Shown here in pieces: positions 47,546 through 57,953 of a stretch of DNA of 64,000 nucleotides (the first letter of the stretch is position 1; each line of letters opens with the position of its first letter). The position numbers were made by a program, and so were the translations under genes. The notes beneath the pieces were generated by a model. The model was not told the origin of the DNA. It made no database searches and saw only the letters and a program-made list of their open reading frames with translations. This stretch comes from Onchidella celtica (lineage: Eukaryota; Mollusca; Gastropoda; Systellommatophora; Onchidiidae), in contig OZ007575.1 in the NCBI GenBank assembly GCA_963931925.1, positions 38,756,846-38,820,845 on the forward strand, written 5' to 3'.

Positions 47546-48220
47546 CTTGACTGGCGCGGACGGGCGGAAGCCCTTCCCACGGCATAACGCCGACGTCAGT
47601 CTGATGCAGGAAATCTGCCTCTATGTGATAATCCCACTAACACTGCGGAAATGCTGTACAAATTTACGTCGGACTGACATAGGGAACCGGCACCCACAGT
47701 AAGCCTACCATCTCCATAGAAATCCTACATAAATCTTACGTCGCATTGAAGTAGGCACGCCGGCTGGACACCGTCGGCAGATATCAGCGTCTCAGCCAAT
47801 CCATGAAGATGTCAAATACCCTTGATCAACTTCTTGATCAACTTTCCCTCTATCTCACACACCGATGTTGCCGCCATGAGCTGAAACTACGAACTAATCG
47901 GGTTTTTTTTTCTTTCCACGTATCTCCTGCCGGCCTTGGCTTAGACTGAACTTTCAGTGTATCCCGTGAGCTGCATGGAAAAAAACTGTTCACCGTTCAT
48001 ACCGAAACCAAGAAACAAAACTTTTGGTCAATGGTTCTCAATATGGGCGATATCACCCCCGAGGGACGAGTTTGATTTTTAGGGGGGCGAAGAAAAGGGT
48101 GACAAGGGGGCCAACATGATGACGGACAAGGTGTAGGACACACAAGGGGGTGGGGGGGGGGGGCGGGTGAAAACATGAATGGAACTGATGGGGGGGGGGG
48201 CAAATCACAAAATCGCTGAA

Positions 48221-48474
48221 AATCGCGACATTAGTCCTTGTTTGTTCCAACTCCACATTTTGCACAACTGAAAAATCCGACGTTGAACGTTTGAGGCGTT
48301 AGTATTATGAAAAGGAGTTGTAATATGTCGGAACAGTGAACCAGCTTGATAAATGCCACAACCCATTTTAAATGTGTTCAAAGTGTGCATGTGTCATACC
48401 TCTTCTACATACTAAAAGATCTCCAGTTTTACAGAAAATGAAGATAGAACAAACAAAAACTAAGGTCACCAAAT
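48221..48474. repeat. 250-bp MITE family, full copy in reverse
   Basis: It begins TCGCGACATTAGTCCTTGTT and ends AACAAACAAAAACTAAGGTC. The interior reads as the complement of the copy at 46737. Confidence 0.75.
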
Positions 48475-48784
48475 TAACACAGGATAGTCACTGACGTGTT
48501 CAACTGCATGCAGAGATGGTAGTACGAACAGCAAAAGCCTATTTTAAAAAAAAGTATATTTGATAAAGAATGCCTTCTGCTTTATAATGAACTAGATGAG
48601 CTACCGGGCATTGCCCAGAATAAACAATTATGTGATTCCTCCCCCCCTCTCTCTTTATAATAATAAAAGTAATAAACTACAGTCTTGCTTCAGAACTCAT
48701 GCGCACCAGAGCACTACGCACCAAACTGAACGCTTGATACGGTTACTTTTTATGACATGCACGGTGATAGAGCTTGCAAAATGA

Positions 48785-50644
48785 AAGAGCAAAGCCAGAA
48801 AACTTAGTAAACAAGATGAATATCATGCACTGAAGAAGGAAATCCAAACAAAGATCAGAAGAGACAAGAATGCATGGTTAGAAAGAGAGTGTGCAAACAT
48901 AACAGAATGTAATACACAAAGAAAGTCAAAAGAAATGTTTGAACAAATAAGGAAAGTAAAAAAGAGGGATTTCCAACCACAGAACTTGAGTCTGAACAAC
49001 AAAGAAGGCACAACACTGACAAACACAAAAGATGTGCTCTCAAGATGGCACGAATACGGCAAGATGCTGTTTGCGGACAACATCAGACCAGACCCGAGGG
49101 ACCTCCAACAACCAGACTCACAACAGATAGATAAAGAACCAGAACCTCTCTTGGAGGAAGTACAGGCTGCAATAAAACAAATAAAGAATGGAAAATCCCC
49201 TGGATTAGACAACATACCAGGTGAATTCCTGAAACATACCAGCGAATCAGGAATAAAAGCACTCCACCAAATGATCTGCAAAATTTGGCAGACAAATGAA
49301 TGGCCAACAGACTGGAAGCTACAAGAATTCGTCATGCTATACAAAAGCGGCAATGTCAAAGACTGTGGAAATTATAGAACCATCGCCCTCATCAATCACA
49401 CCAGCAAAATCCTGCTCATCATCATACTCAACAGAATGAAATCTAAGGTAGAAGAGGAACTATCAGAATGTCAAGCTGGTTACAGGACCAACAGAGGAAC
49501 CGCTGACATGCTCTTCATACTACAAATAATGATTGAACAGATAAGAAGCAATGGAAACGAAGCCTTCATCACGTTCATAGACTACAGCAAAGCGTTCGAC
49601 AGCGTTAGGCACCATCACCTGTTCGATATAATGATTAAGATGGGATTCCCGAAACACCTTGTGACCCTCATCGCTGCACTATACCACGAACAAAAGGCAA
49701 CGATTAGATGGAACAATGAGAACTGTCCATATTTCAACATCGAGAAAGGAGTCAGACAGGGTTGCATACTTTCACCTCATCTTTTCAATATTTATACTGA
49801 GCAGATCATGAGAAACGCAGACATAGAAGATATGGGAATAAAGATCGGAGGCCGAAACATCACAAACCTTCGCTACGCTGATGACACAGCTCTTATGTCA
49901 GATAACATCATCAGCATGAAAAGAGTGTTGCACAGAGTGGATGAAGCGGGCAAGACAGCAGGCCTACACCTAAATGCTAAGAAAACGAAAGTCATGCATA
50001 CTGGAACAGGGCACCATGAACACCAGGAGATACTAGTAAACAAAACAGCACTAGAAAAAGTGACTGATTTCAAATACCTAGGATCACATAAATCGCAAGA
50101 TGGAAGCTGCTCAAAGGACATAAAAACAAGGATAGGAATGGCAAAACACAAAATGGTTCAACTAAACAACATTTGGAAGGATAGAGGCACACCAACGGAC
50201 CTCAAAGTGAACATACTTAAGTGCTTGATCTGGCCAGTCCTACTATATGGTTGTGAAGCCTGGACACTCAAAAAGGCAGACATAACAAGATTGGAGGCAG
50301 CTGAAATGTGGCTTTACAGAAGGCTACTCAGAATAAGTTGGACAGAAAGGAGAACAAATACAAGCATCTTAGAACAGCTTGGCACCACCAGAAGAATAAC
50401 ACCTGAAATAAATAAAAGAAGACTTGCATACATCGGCCACGCGGCCCGAAACAAAAGCACGGCCCTTATGATATCAATCCTTCAAGGAAAGACAGAAACA
50501 AAGAGAAAACAAGGAAGACCACCCATTACATATCACGGTAACATCAAGAAAGTCAGCCAGCTGGAAATAAGTGAACTAACTAGGAAAGCTAAGGACAGGA
50601 TTGGGTGGAGGAGATTTTGTCGTGACATCCACTGTAGCAGCTAA
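48785..50644 (+). CDS. Reverse transcriptase region of an RTE-like LINE, N-terminally truncated
   Basis: Reverse transcriptase for target-primed copying of the element's own RNA. About 620 codons are open without a stop. The visible RT motifs are: motif 2a, AGYRTNRGTADMLFILQ; motif A with catalytic Asp, FIDYSKAFDSV; motif B, GVRQGCILSPHLFNIY; motif C, LRYADDTALMS. After these comes a thumb region, YLGSHKSQDGSCSKDIKTR, and the C-terminal words LLYGCEAWTLKKAD, RRLLRISWTERRTN and LAYIGHAARN typical of RTE/BovB-like proteins. The first ATG (48935) is internal to the domain. The apurinic endonuclease is absent, so it cannot act alone. The unbroken frame suggests recent insertion. Confidence 0.88.
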   Translation, partial: KSKARKLSKQDEYHALKKEIQTKIRRDKNAWLERECANITECNTQRKSKEMFEQIRKVKKRDFQPQNLSLNNKEGTTLTNTKDVLSRWHEYGKMLFADNIRPDPRDLQQPDSQQIDKEPEPLLEEVQAAIKQIKNGKSPGLDNIPGEFLKHTSESGIKALHQMICKIWQTNEWPTDWKLQEFVMLYKSGNVKDCGNYRTIALINHTSKILLIIILNRMKSKVEEELSECQAGYRTNRGTADMLFILQIMIEQIRSNGNEAFITFIDYSKAFDSVRHHHLFDIMIKMGFPKHLVTLIAALYHEQKATIRWNNENCPYFNIEKGVRQGCILSPHLFNIYTEQIMRNADIEDMGIKIGGRNITNLRYADDTALMSDNIISMKRVLHRVDEAGKTAGLHLNAKKTKVMHTGTGHHEHQEILVNKTALEKVTDFKYLGSHKSQDGSCSKDIKTRIGMAKHKMVQLNNIWKDRGTPTDLKVNILKCLIWPVLLYGCEAWTLKKADITRLEAAEMWLYRRLLRISWTERRTNTSILEQLGTTRRITPEINKRRLAYIGHAARNKSTALMISILQGKTETKRKQGRPPITYHGNIKKVSQLEISELTRKAKDRIGWRRFCRDIHCSS

Positions 50645-50720
50645 CATCGATGACGATGAAGCCGACAGGTGACAGGTGACAGGCACGGTACTATAATATT
50701 ACGAAACAAACATGCAAAAA
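48785..50720 (+). mobile_element. 5'-truncated RTE-like LINE
   Basis: The coding part is open from 48785 to the stop at 50644. Upstream is a stop (48782-48784) and unrelated sequence, so the endonuclease region is missing. After the stop, GACAGGT is repeated about three times (50667-50684), consistent with the short 3' UTR and simple tail of RTE-type elements. Confidence 0.85.
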
Positions 50721-51052
50721 TACAGATGTTACATAGCAATAAACATTGTTGTTCTTTTAATATACATGCTTGAAGTAAACAACTTTTAATTATAGCCATC
50801 ATCTTCCTTATCTCAATTGTCACCTTCCTGCCAAATTTAAGGCCTGAAGAGTGTATAGTTTGGTCAGTTAGTCATGCCAAAGGTTGCAAAGTTACTGAAA
50901 TATATAATAGATAATGAACACGCTTATTGTCATTATTAAGGCTGTGAAAACATTTACATCATATTTTGTGTGTAGTCTGTCTTCTTGTGAAATGTATCTG
51001 TTGGATTTGAGTGTGTCTGTGTGTGTGTGTGGGGAGGGGGGGGGGGCAGGGG
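50645..51052. other. Short unassigned spacer
   Basis: It holds the LINE 3' end, then AT-rich sequence and a GT/G tract at 51012-51046. No gene was found. Confidence 0.4.
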
Positions 51053-51425
51053 ACACGTTGATCAAGAGGCAAGGTGCTCGCCTCTCATGCCGAAGGTACC
51101 GGGTTCGATCCCCGGTCGGTACAGGTATGTTGGAATTTTTTTTTCGAGGGGGTTGGGGGGGGGGGGAATTCCTGTCTTTGATCCTGTGGTAGGTTGAATC
51201 GACCACCAAGTCTTCTCGGATAAGGACGAAAAACTCAGAGGGCCAGTGTGCACGTAGCGCAGTTTAAAGATACCTCGACAGTTTTAAAGTCGAGAAAAGC
51301 AGGCTGAACAAGGCCGCTGGCAGGGCAAAATTCTACAAAAAAATGAATCCCTACCACAAAAACATACAGAAATAAGAAGAAGAAAACAACAAGAAGAAAA
51401 GTGAAGCGTAAATGCCAAAGTGGGG
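51053..51425 (+). mobile_element. tRNA-derived SINE, near full length
   Basis: The head has AGGCAAGGTGCTCGCCTCTC, an anticodon-arm-like ATGCCGAAGGT and a good B box GGTTCGATCCC (51102-51112), so internal RNA polymerase III promotion is plausible. The body carries CTTCTCGGATAAGGACGAAA and CAGAGGGCC; the 3' part has GCAGGCTGAACAAGGCC and CCCTACCAC. The order equals that of 25340-25736. Expanded poly-T/poly-G at 51137-51168 separates head and body. Confidence 0.8.
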
Positions 51426-51764
51426 GGGGGGGGGGGGTTGAAAGAGAATTTGGAGCCTAAGGGGCCGATTGCCTGCAAAGAGTTGAGATTCACTAATTTA
51501 GGTTTAATCTTTTTTAATGCCCGGTCATTAACCCTTTTCGTCCAAAGGCTGGAGAGTTCTGAATAAAAGTTCATCTTCATTGTTTGATCCGCCAGTGGTG
51601 ACGTCACGACATTGAGTTTCAGTGAGGCCTCGCGAATCAGCCAACTACTTGGATCTCATGGTGACGAAACGGCCATCATCACGTCATCTTTAACATCAAC
51701 ATCATCAACATTATCATCATCATCATCATCATCACCGTCATCATCATCGTAGCTGGAAATCGTA
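51426..51764. other. Unassigned, with an ATC microsatellite
   Basis: (ATC)n lies at about 51703-51750. No gene was found. Confidence 0.4.
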
Positions 51765-51840
51765 AAGAGCAGGCTGAACAGGTCGCTGCCCGGGCAAAAT
51801 TAAATAAGAATCATCCCTACCATTCCCCTCCTATTCATCC
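51765..51840 (+). mobile_element. Partial tRNA-SINE 3' part
   Basis: GAGCAGGCTGAACAGGTCGC, GCCCGGGCAAAATT and ATCCCTACCA match the 3' half of the SINE at 51053-51425. Confidence 0.6.
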
Positions 51841-51879
51841 CCCCCCCCCCAAAAAAAAAAACAACAACAACAACAACAA

Positions 51880-52000
51880 CCCCGCCGACCGGCGCTGCAC
51901 TGTGGTGACGACGTGCCTGCTCCAGTTATAACTGGGCTGCAATGGTACAAAGGTAAATTTCCCAAATGGGATTTAAAAAGTATACAAATACAAATACAAA
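51880..52000 (+). mobile_element. SINE/LINE 3' tail with (ACAAAT)n end
   Basis: GTAAATTTCCCAAATGGGAT and AGTATACAAATACAAATAC match 47125-47180. Confidence 0.55.
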
Positions 52001-52308
52001 TCATTATGGTAACGAAGCAGTCTTCACACAGATAATGTAACACAATGCATGAAATCCACAATCACACATGCAATATTTTGATGACGTGTTGCTACTAGTT
52101 TATTGTGTTTTATCAAAATAGAAAACTTACGCCAGTCATGATTTTAAAAAAAACAACAAAGACCAGCTCGTACCTACATCTTAAGTTTGGAAATTATACA
52201 TATTGTTTAAAAAAAACCCAATTGAAAATCTACTAGTACTACGCGTTTATTTTTGTTCATACATTGTTATGTTGTGGTAATGTATTCTCTCCATGACAAA
52301 AGCACTTA

Positions 52309-53325
52309 ATAATAATAATAATAATAATATATACATTTATATAGCGCAAGGACTAAAACATTAAAAGCTCTAGGCGCTGTACACAGTAAAAAATCATAAA
52401 AGCACATTCAAATAAACTTACACACACACAGACAAACTAGTTTTATACATCCATAGCAAGCTATAAAATTCAGTTTTTAAAAAGAAATGTTTTTAACCTG
52501 TTTTTAAATATGTTTAGAGAGGCAGAATTTCGAACCTCTTGTGGTAAAGAATTCCACACACAGGGACCAAAACAACTAAAAGCTCTATCTCCATAATTTG
52601 ATGTTTTACACCTGGGAACAACCAGTTTGTTTTCTGTAGTAGATCTTAAAAATCTATCAGACTCATGTTTTTTCAAAAGTTCCGAAAGATAGGAGGGAGC
52701 TGAACCTTCAAGACATTTGTAAACCAAAACTGCAGCTTTAAATTTTATTCTGTTTTCAACAGTAAGCCAGTGAAGTTGGTCAATAAGGCTTGAGGCAGAT
52801 TCTCTTTTTGATTTTCTAAAAATCAGTCTAGCTGCATTATTCTGAATTATCTGAAGGCGTTTTATTTTGTTGCTCGGAATTCCAAAGAGCAGAGAGTTAC
52901 AATAATCAAGCTTTGAAAACATAAGTGAAGTGATAAGTATTCGAGTTGCCTCTTGGGATATGAATGGACGAATAGAGCTGATGTTTTTTAATTGAAACAT
53001 TAATGATCGACATAATGAACTTATTTGATTTTCCACGCTGAGATCTGATTCTAAAATTGTGCCTAAGTTTTTAACTTTATTCACGTTTGCTACAGTGCTT
53101 TCACCAAGATTTAATTTTACATTTTTAATTGCAGTAATTTGTCTTTTCTTTCCAATAATCATAACTTCTGTTTTGTCTTCATTTAGCTTTAGTTTGTTTT
53201 GGTTCATCCATTCTTTTGTGTCCATAATACACTTTTCACTATCTTTTATAACATTGTCAACATGACCTAAAGTAGTACCAGGGTGATATAGTTGGACATC
53301 ATCAGCATACTGATGGTAATAAGTA
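52309..53325 (-). mobile_element. 5'-truncated CR1/L2-like LINE
   Basis: Minus-strand coding sequence is followed by a 3' UTR and the terminal word GCGCTATATAAATGTATA plus an (ATT)n tail at 52309-52330. The 5' end is lost at about 53325, just upstream of the reverse transcriptase catalytic motif. Confidence 0.85.
52470..53322 (-). CDS. C-terminal half of CR1/L2-like reverse transcriptase
   Basis: The frame begins within the RT domain at HQYADDVQLYH, motif C with the catalytic YADD (about 53296-53310). It continues through EWMNQNKLKLNEDKTEVMI, YLG-region words (KVKNLGTILESDLSVENQI), FSKLDYCNSLLFGIP, RLQIIQNNAARLIF, LHWLTVENRIKFKAAVLVYK and RAFSCFGPCVWNSLPQEVR. It ends LNIFKNRLKTFLFKN. The order and wording are those of CR1/L2-type proteins. 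No stop interrupts the ~284 codons, so the copy is fairly young, but the 5' truncation removes motifs 0-B and the endonuclease. Confidence 0.85.
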
Positions 53326-53933
53326 ATAAGTACTTGCCCAAAACTTATTTAATTTTTATTTGGAATTCAACTATGCATTTATTTTTTGCTCATGCAGTGT
53401 TTTCATGTAGTAATTCCACGACGTAAGCAAGTAATGTCATGTTTATCTTAAATTTGGATTTTGTATACATAACGGTACTGCAAGGACTACTTCATACAGT
53501 AGTCCTTGCGGTACTGTTAAACTGACGAAATATTATAAAAACCAAAGAAAAACTGTGGGGTCGCAGCAGGGCTATATGCAATGTCAAAATTGGGCAAAAG
53601 GAAAAAGTTGTATGTAGCGAAGCCCCGCGTGAGAAATAATACCCAAACGATACAAAGCAAACTAAAGAGAAGACAGAAAATGTTCAAATTTTCGACTCTC
53701 GCCTTCGTCAAGAAAAAACACACACAAAAAAAACAAACAAACAGAAAAAAAGAAAAATGGAACAGAGAAAACAATCGAACAATAAAAGATTTCAACAGGA
53801 AATTTATAGAATCGAAGCGGGTAAGTACACATATCCTGTTTCGCTTCGATTCTATAACATTTTCTGTCTTCTCTTTAGTTTGCATTGTATCGTTTGGGTA
53901 TTATTTCTCACGTGGGGCTTCGCTACATGCAAC

Positions 53934-54087
53934 TGTGGTGCGCAGGGGTGCGCAGAGGTGTTGAACGGAGTCAACCCAAGAAGGACTTCGGGTAATAAAC
54001 AGAAATAAACGACTCTCGAGATTTACACTGAGCTGGACGGTTTTGAGTTGGTTGTGTATCTGCCTGTTGTGTCTGTCAAGTGCTATA
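53934..54087 (+). repeat. 5' LTR
   Basis: It begins TGTGGTGCGCAGGGG and ends GTGCTATA, identical to the 3' LTR apart from one visible substitution. It carries two closely spaced AATAAA words. Confidence 0.9.
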
Positions 54088-54163
54088 GTGGTGACCCCGA
54101 CGTGATCTTTAGATCTAGACAGAATATTCCTATTCTTAATCTTTCAACGACGATTCGTCCACG

Positions 54164-54856
54164 ATGTCAATAGAAACAGTAGTACTTAAATTACCAACGT
54201 TTTGGACCACTTGTCCTTCAGCGTGGTTCGCTCAAACTGAGGCTCAGTTCGTGCTGCGTGGAATCACAACAGACGAAACGAAGTACTACTATGTAGTAGC
54301 AGCACTCGACGCTAACACAGCTTCAAGATCTTTATCAATCATATCCTCACCTCCTCCAACCTGTAAGTACGACACACTTAAATCGTTCCTTACGGATGCT
54401 TACGGGTTATCAGAAGCAGAGAAAGCAGACACTTTGCTAAACATTAAAGTACTAGGTGACAGCAAACCGTCAGAAATAATGGACAGAATGCTAGCTCTTT
54501 TGGGAGACCACAAGCCATGCTTCCTTTTCCGCCACCTGTTTCTCAGACTGTTACCTGAATCTATTCGTGCTCCACTTGCTAATTCCCCCAATATCACTGA
54601 CTACCGAGCACTGGCGAAAGAGGCTGATAACCTATTTAACTCTCTGACAACAAACGCGACAATCTGCACTGCGGTTCAACCACCTAAACCAACACCAACC
54701 GTAGCACATGATGCAGGTTTGTCTGAGATTGACAAGATTTGTTGGTTTCATCGAAAATTTGGTTCAAATGCCAGGCGATGTTCCAGCCCATGTAAATATT
54801 TCAGCAACCTCAAGACTAAAAAGAACCAGGGAAACGGGAGAGCGGGCCAGCGGTAG
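54164..54856 (+). CDS. Gag-like polyprotein of the LTR retrotransposon
   Basis: Structural protein expected to assemble the particle around element RNA. Its 230 residues include the conserved animal Ty3-type gag theme: [20 protein letters not shown], the following [24 protein letters not shown] and a word near SIRAPLA. The C-terminus has Cys/His residues in [20 protein letters not shown], a partial zinc-knuckle-like pattern. The start is the first ATG after the leader. Near the end, at 54829, lies the -1 frameshift signal into pol. There is no disruption in this frame. Confidence 0.8.
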   Translation: MSIETVVLKLPTFWTTCPSAWFAQTEAQFVLRGITTDETKYYYVVAALDANTASRSLSIISSPPPTCKYDTLKSFLTDAYGLSEAEKADTLLNIKVLGDSKPSEIMDRMLALLGDHKPCFLFRHLFLRLLPESIRAPLANSPNITDYRALAKEADNLFNSLTTNATICTAVQPPKPTPTVAHDAGLSEIDKICWFHRKFGSNARRCSSPCKYFSNLKTKKNQGNGRAGQR

Positions 54857-54877
54857 AAACTTTACTTGCTGGTCCGC
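54829..54877 (+). promoter_or_regulatory. Predicted -1 ribosomal frameshift signal
   Basis: The heptamer GGGAAAC (54829-54835) is in register with gag as G|GGA|AAC, the canonical X-XXY-YYZ form. Six bases later a 10-bp stem forms between 54842-54851 (GCGGGCCAGC) and 54868-54877 (GCTGGTCCGC), with one G-U pair and a 16-nt loop. A TAA in the pol frame just upstream means the switch must occur close to here. The gag stop is at 54854-54856. Confidence 0.8.
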
Positions 54878-55764
54878 CATGTTCGCCCACTACACCATGT
54901 ACTAAACAAAACCTAGAGACAAAGGTAACTCAACTATTTGTGACGGACGCACAGTCTAAAAGACGCTTCTTGGTGGATACAGGCGCACAAGTCTCTGTAA
55001 TACCGGTAACATGGGCAGAAAGAACGTCAGGTGCTACAAGAACACCTTTGCAAGCCGCCAACGGAACCTCCATAGCGACCTATGGTTCACGAATCTTACC
55101 TTTGCATTTTGGCAACCGGATTTTCAAAGCACGTCTTATATCAGCTAATGTCAAACGACCTCTCTTAGGGGCTGATTTTCTCCGTCAGCACAACCTGTTG
55201 GTCGACATTCGAGGACGCCGCTTGATAGAAGCAGAATCTTTTGCTCACATTCACTGCACTGTCAGTTCAGTTTTAGATAACTCGGCTCTTGCTCTCATAG
55301 AACCCACGAGCAATAAGTTCCGTAAAATTCTCAGTGACTATCCGGAACTGTTACAGCCAACCTTCTTCACTGCTGAAGTCAAGCACGGGGTGAAACATTT
55401 TATCCCAACTAAAGACAGGCCAGTCTTCGCTCGTGCACGTCGTCTAGCACCAGAGAAGCTGGCCTCTGCAAAGAAGGAATTTTTGGAAATGGAAAAGATG
55501 GGTATTGTACAGAAATCCAACAGCCCCTGGGCATCCCCACTACACATGGTACCTAAAAGTAACGGAGACTCACGTCCTTGCGGCGACTACCGCAGACTGA
55601 ATGACGCCACAGTTCCTGATCGCTATCCGATACCCCATATTCAAGACTTTTCGGCTCGCCTGGCTGGAAAAAAATATTTCTCCAAGATTGACCTTGTGAG
55701 GGGATATCATCAAATTCCTGTAACTCCCGAAGATATACCTAAAACGACCAGTGCGATCACCTAG
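54835..55764 (+). CDS. Pol fragment: protease and N-terminal reverse transcriptase
   Basis: The frame is -1 relative to gag and open from the frameshift site. The aspartic protease shows [13 protein letters not shown] (DTG active site) and LLGADFL. The RT fingers show [37 protein letters not shown] and [20 protein letters not shown]. Motif A is [17 protein letters not shown] with the first catalytic Asp. The frame then stops at TAG (55762-55764), where the deletion begins: motif C, RNase H and integrase are gone. The element would need a full-length relative for mobility. Confidence 0.85.
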   Translation, partial: RESGPAVETLLAGPPCSPTTPCTKQNLETKVTQLFVTDAQSKRRFLVDTGAQVSVIPVTWAERTSGATRTPLQAANGTSIATYGSRILPLHFGNRIFKARLISANVKRPLLGADFLRQHNLLVDIRGRRLIEAESFAHIHCTVSSVLDNSALALIEPTSNKFRKILSDYPELLQPTFFTAEVKHGVKHFIPTKDRPVFARARRLAPEKLASAKKEFLEMEKMGIVQKSNSPWASPLHMVPKSNGDSRPCGDYRRLNDATVPDRYPIPHIQDFSARLAGKKYFSKIDLVRGYHQIPVTPEDIPKTTSAIT

Positions 55765-55808
55765 GCGCTACCAATAACTCTGTGAGATGTCTGTGCTAGG
55801 GGGAGGTG

Positions 55809-55962
55809 TGTGGTGCGCAGGGGTGCGCAGAGGTGTTGAACGGAGTCAACCCAAGAAGGACTTCGGGTAATAAACAGAAATAAACGACTCTCGAGATTTA
55901 CACTGAGCTGGACGGTTTTGCGTTGGTTGTGTATCTGCCTGTTGTGTCTGTCAAGTGCTATA
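55809..55962 (+). repeat. 3' LTR
   Basis: Same length and sequence as the 5' LTR with one visible substitution. It is followed by CAAC, the repeat of the 5' flank. Confidence 0.9.
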
Positions 55963-56003
55963 CAACTTTTTCTTTTTGCCCAATTTTGACGGTACTGTTA
56001 AAC

Positions 56004-57693
56004 ATTCTTTTTAAGGGGGGGGGGGGGGACGGGTCCTGAGAGTGATATTCTAAACAAAACAGAGTAGGCAATTTTAACTTCCATATTTGAATTTAGCATG
56101 TCCAAATTAGGGGAGAAAAGTATAAAAAAAATACTTGGACTAATTGGTTGCCATGGTAACACCGCCATCTTGAACTTGGCCTCCATGTAAACAGCTATAT
56201 TTAAAACCTAAAGGCTCCGTCATTTTTTGACAAATGATCTTGAAATTTCGTATGCTTATATTTCAATATATAATAAAGATATTTTAGTATTTTTATTTGG
56301 ATATCATTGATAGATGTTTTTCTAAGAAAGTCTGAAAATTGAATATAGCGCGTATGCATTTTTCTTGATTTTTCACCACAAAAATGATAGATTTCTCATA
56401 AACTATAAAAGATACTCAAACGTGGACACTAATTTTTTTAGTATACAATATAAAGATGCTATAGTGCAATTTTCATCGAAATCCAACAAAACATAAAAAA
56501 GTAGTTAGGAAATTAACGTAAAAAAAAGTAAGTTTTGAGAAAAACGCGTTTGAAAATTTGCAAAGGTTTTTTGGCTGAAAAAAGTGTCTGAATGTTTACC
56601 AAATGTCTCAATAGATTCCTGGCCGTTCTGGGTCATTCATATAAGTGGGAGATTCCAATATAAGGGTCCCCATACCACAAATCAGCCAGAAATGGCGTTT
56701 CATTGTCTTGAACTGGCAATTATAGCGTATTTTCTTCGATTGGAAGCGAATATTTTACTCGACCCTCTCCCATGAAAGTCTTGTTTTTTGTGGGAAAACG
56801 TTTAGCTAGGTCAAATGAGCATCAAAAACGATAATAGAAATGGTTGAACCTTCCGAAAATCGACAAAAGCAAGAATCGACATTTTGAGCCCAAAACTCGA
56901 TTCAGGTCCCACCCCCCCCCCCCTTAAACTTAAAGTCACCCACGCATTTATTTTCGTTCATACAGTGTTTCGCTGGCGATATTGTATGAACTCAAGGCGT
57001 AGGCACGTATCTCTGTCTTAAGTTCGGACTTATGTGCAAAATGTTAAAAAGAAAAAAAAAAAGTTGATATTCATGAACGCACTTGTGTGTATGTGTGTGT
57101 GTGTGTGTATGCGTGTGTGTGCGTGTGTGTGTGGATGGTGGTGGTGGCTGTTGCAGCACTAGATAAGGAACCCTGCTGCTGAAGACCCTTGAAATCTTTT
57201 ACAGTATCACGGCAGCTACATATTATTTTCTGCTCAATCTACACATATAGCAGAAATGAATGCTATATTTTATGGCTTGCGAATCCCAGTTATACATTAT
57301 TATTACTATAATTATATCAAATAATTTGACTTCGCCGAGTGACCGCCCCGTGGCCAGTAAGGGGGGGGGGGCGGATGAGGGCAATCGAGTGGAAGGGCAA
57401 AACTCGGATTTGATGTAACGATTGTTTTTCTTATCGCAGCTAAACCTATGGAGTTATGGGATTATCGATCCAATAAGTTGCGGTAGGATAAGGGCATTAA
57501 GCTCCAAACGATTACCGCCAAGACAAAGGGAACTGGGCGAAGCGATTGGTTCGCCCATATCAACTCCTCATTCTCGCTGACGATACTAAACCACAGAGGT
57601 AATCGCTTGCTCTTAAGTGATCGATAGAGACTATGATAGCAATGGTTTTCGTGTTGTTGTTGTTTTTGCACAGCGTTACGTTACACGACAGAA
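56004..57693. other. Unassigned AT-rich stretch
   Basis: Poly-G at 56017-56028, poly-C at 56913-56924, a (GT)n run at 57087-57134 and poly-G at 57361-57371. No protein-like frame was seen. Confidence 0.4.
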
Positions 57694-57953
57694 ACAAATC
57701 TCGACTTTAGTTCTTGTTTGTTCCATCTCCATTTTCTGCAAAACTCGAGATCTTTTAGTAGGGAGAAGAGGCACAACAAACTACACTTTGATACTTGTTT
57801 AAAATGCGTTGTGGCACTTATCAAGCTGTTTCACAGATACGATTTAGTGTAACTGAACTCCTTATCATAATACCAAAGCCACAAACGCTTAACGTCTAAT
57901 TTCTCAGTTGTGCAAAAAGGTGGAGCTGGTAAAAACAAGAATTGAGGTGGCGA
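57694..57953. repeat. 250-bp MITE family, full copy
   Basis: It begins CTCGACTTTAGTTCTTGTTT and ends AAAACAAGAATTGAGG. The interior has GAGATCTTTTAGTAGGGAGA and CACTTATCAAGCTGTTTCAC. Confidence 0.7.

Larger units (their letters stand above)
53934..55962 (+). mobile_element. Ty3-type LTR retrotransposon, internally deleted
   Basis: The 154-bp LTRs lie at 53934-54087 and 55809-55962 and differ at one base that I can see (GAG versus GCG near 54045/55920). CAAC is duplicated at 53930-53933 and 55963-55966. A primer-binding-like TGGTGACCCCGACGTGAT follows the 5' LTR and a purine-rich AGGGGGAGG precedes the 3' LTR. The LTR holds AATAAA. Inside are gag, protease and the start of reverse transcriptase only; the rest of RT, RNase H and integrase are deleted. 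The total is 2029 bp. Confidence 0.92.
53523..55989. mobile_element. Palindromic element hosting a nested LTR retrotransposon
   Basis: The left arm 53584-53682 is matched in inverted orientation by 53858-53933 continued at 55967-55989. Inside is another perfect hairpin, 53804-53819 with 53842-53857 (TATAGAATCGAAGCG). CGGTACTGTTAAAC flanks the whole at 53509-53522 and 55990-56003, a possible target duplication. Related pieces lie at 8650-8790, 11970-12015 and 34128-34170. No transposase was seen, so it is a foldback/MITE-like element. Confidence 0.7.
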
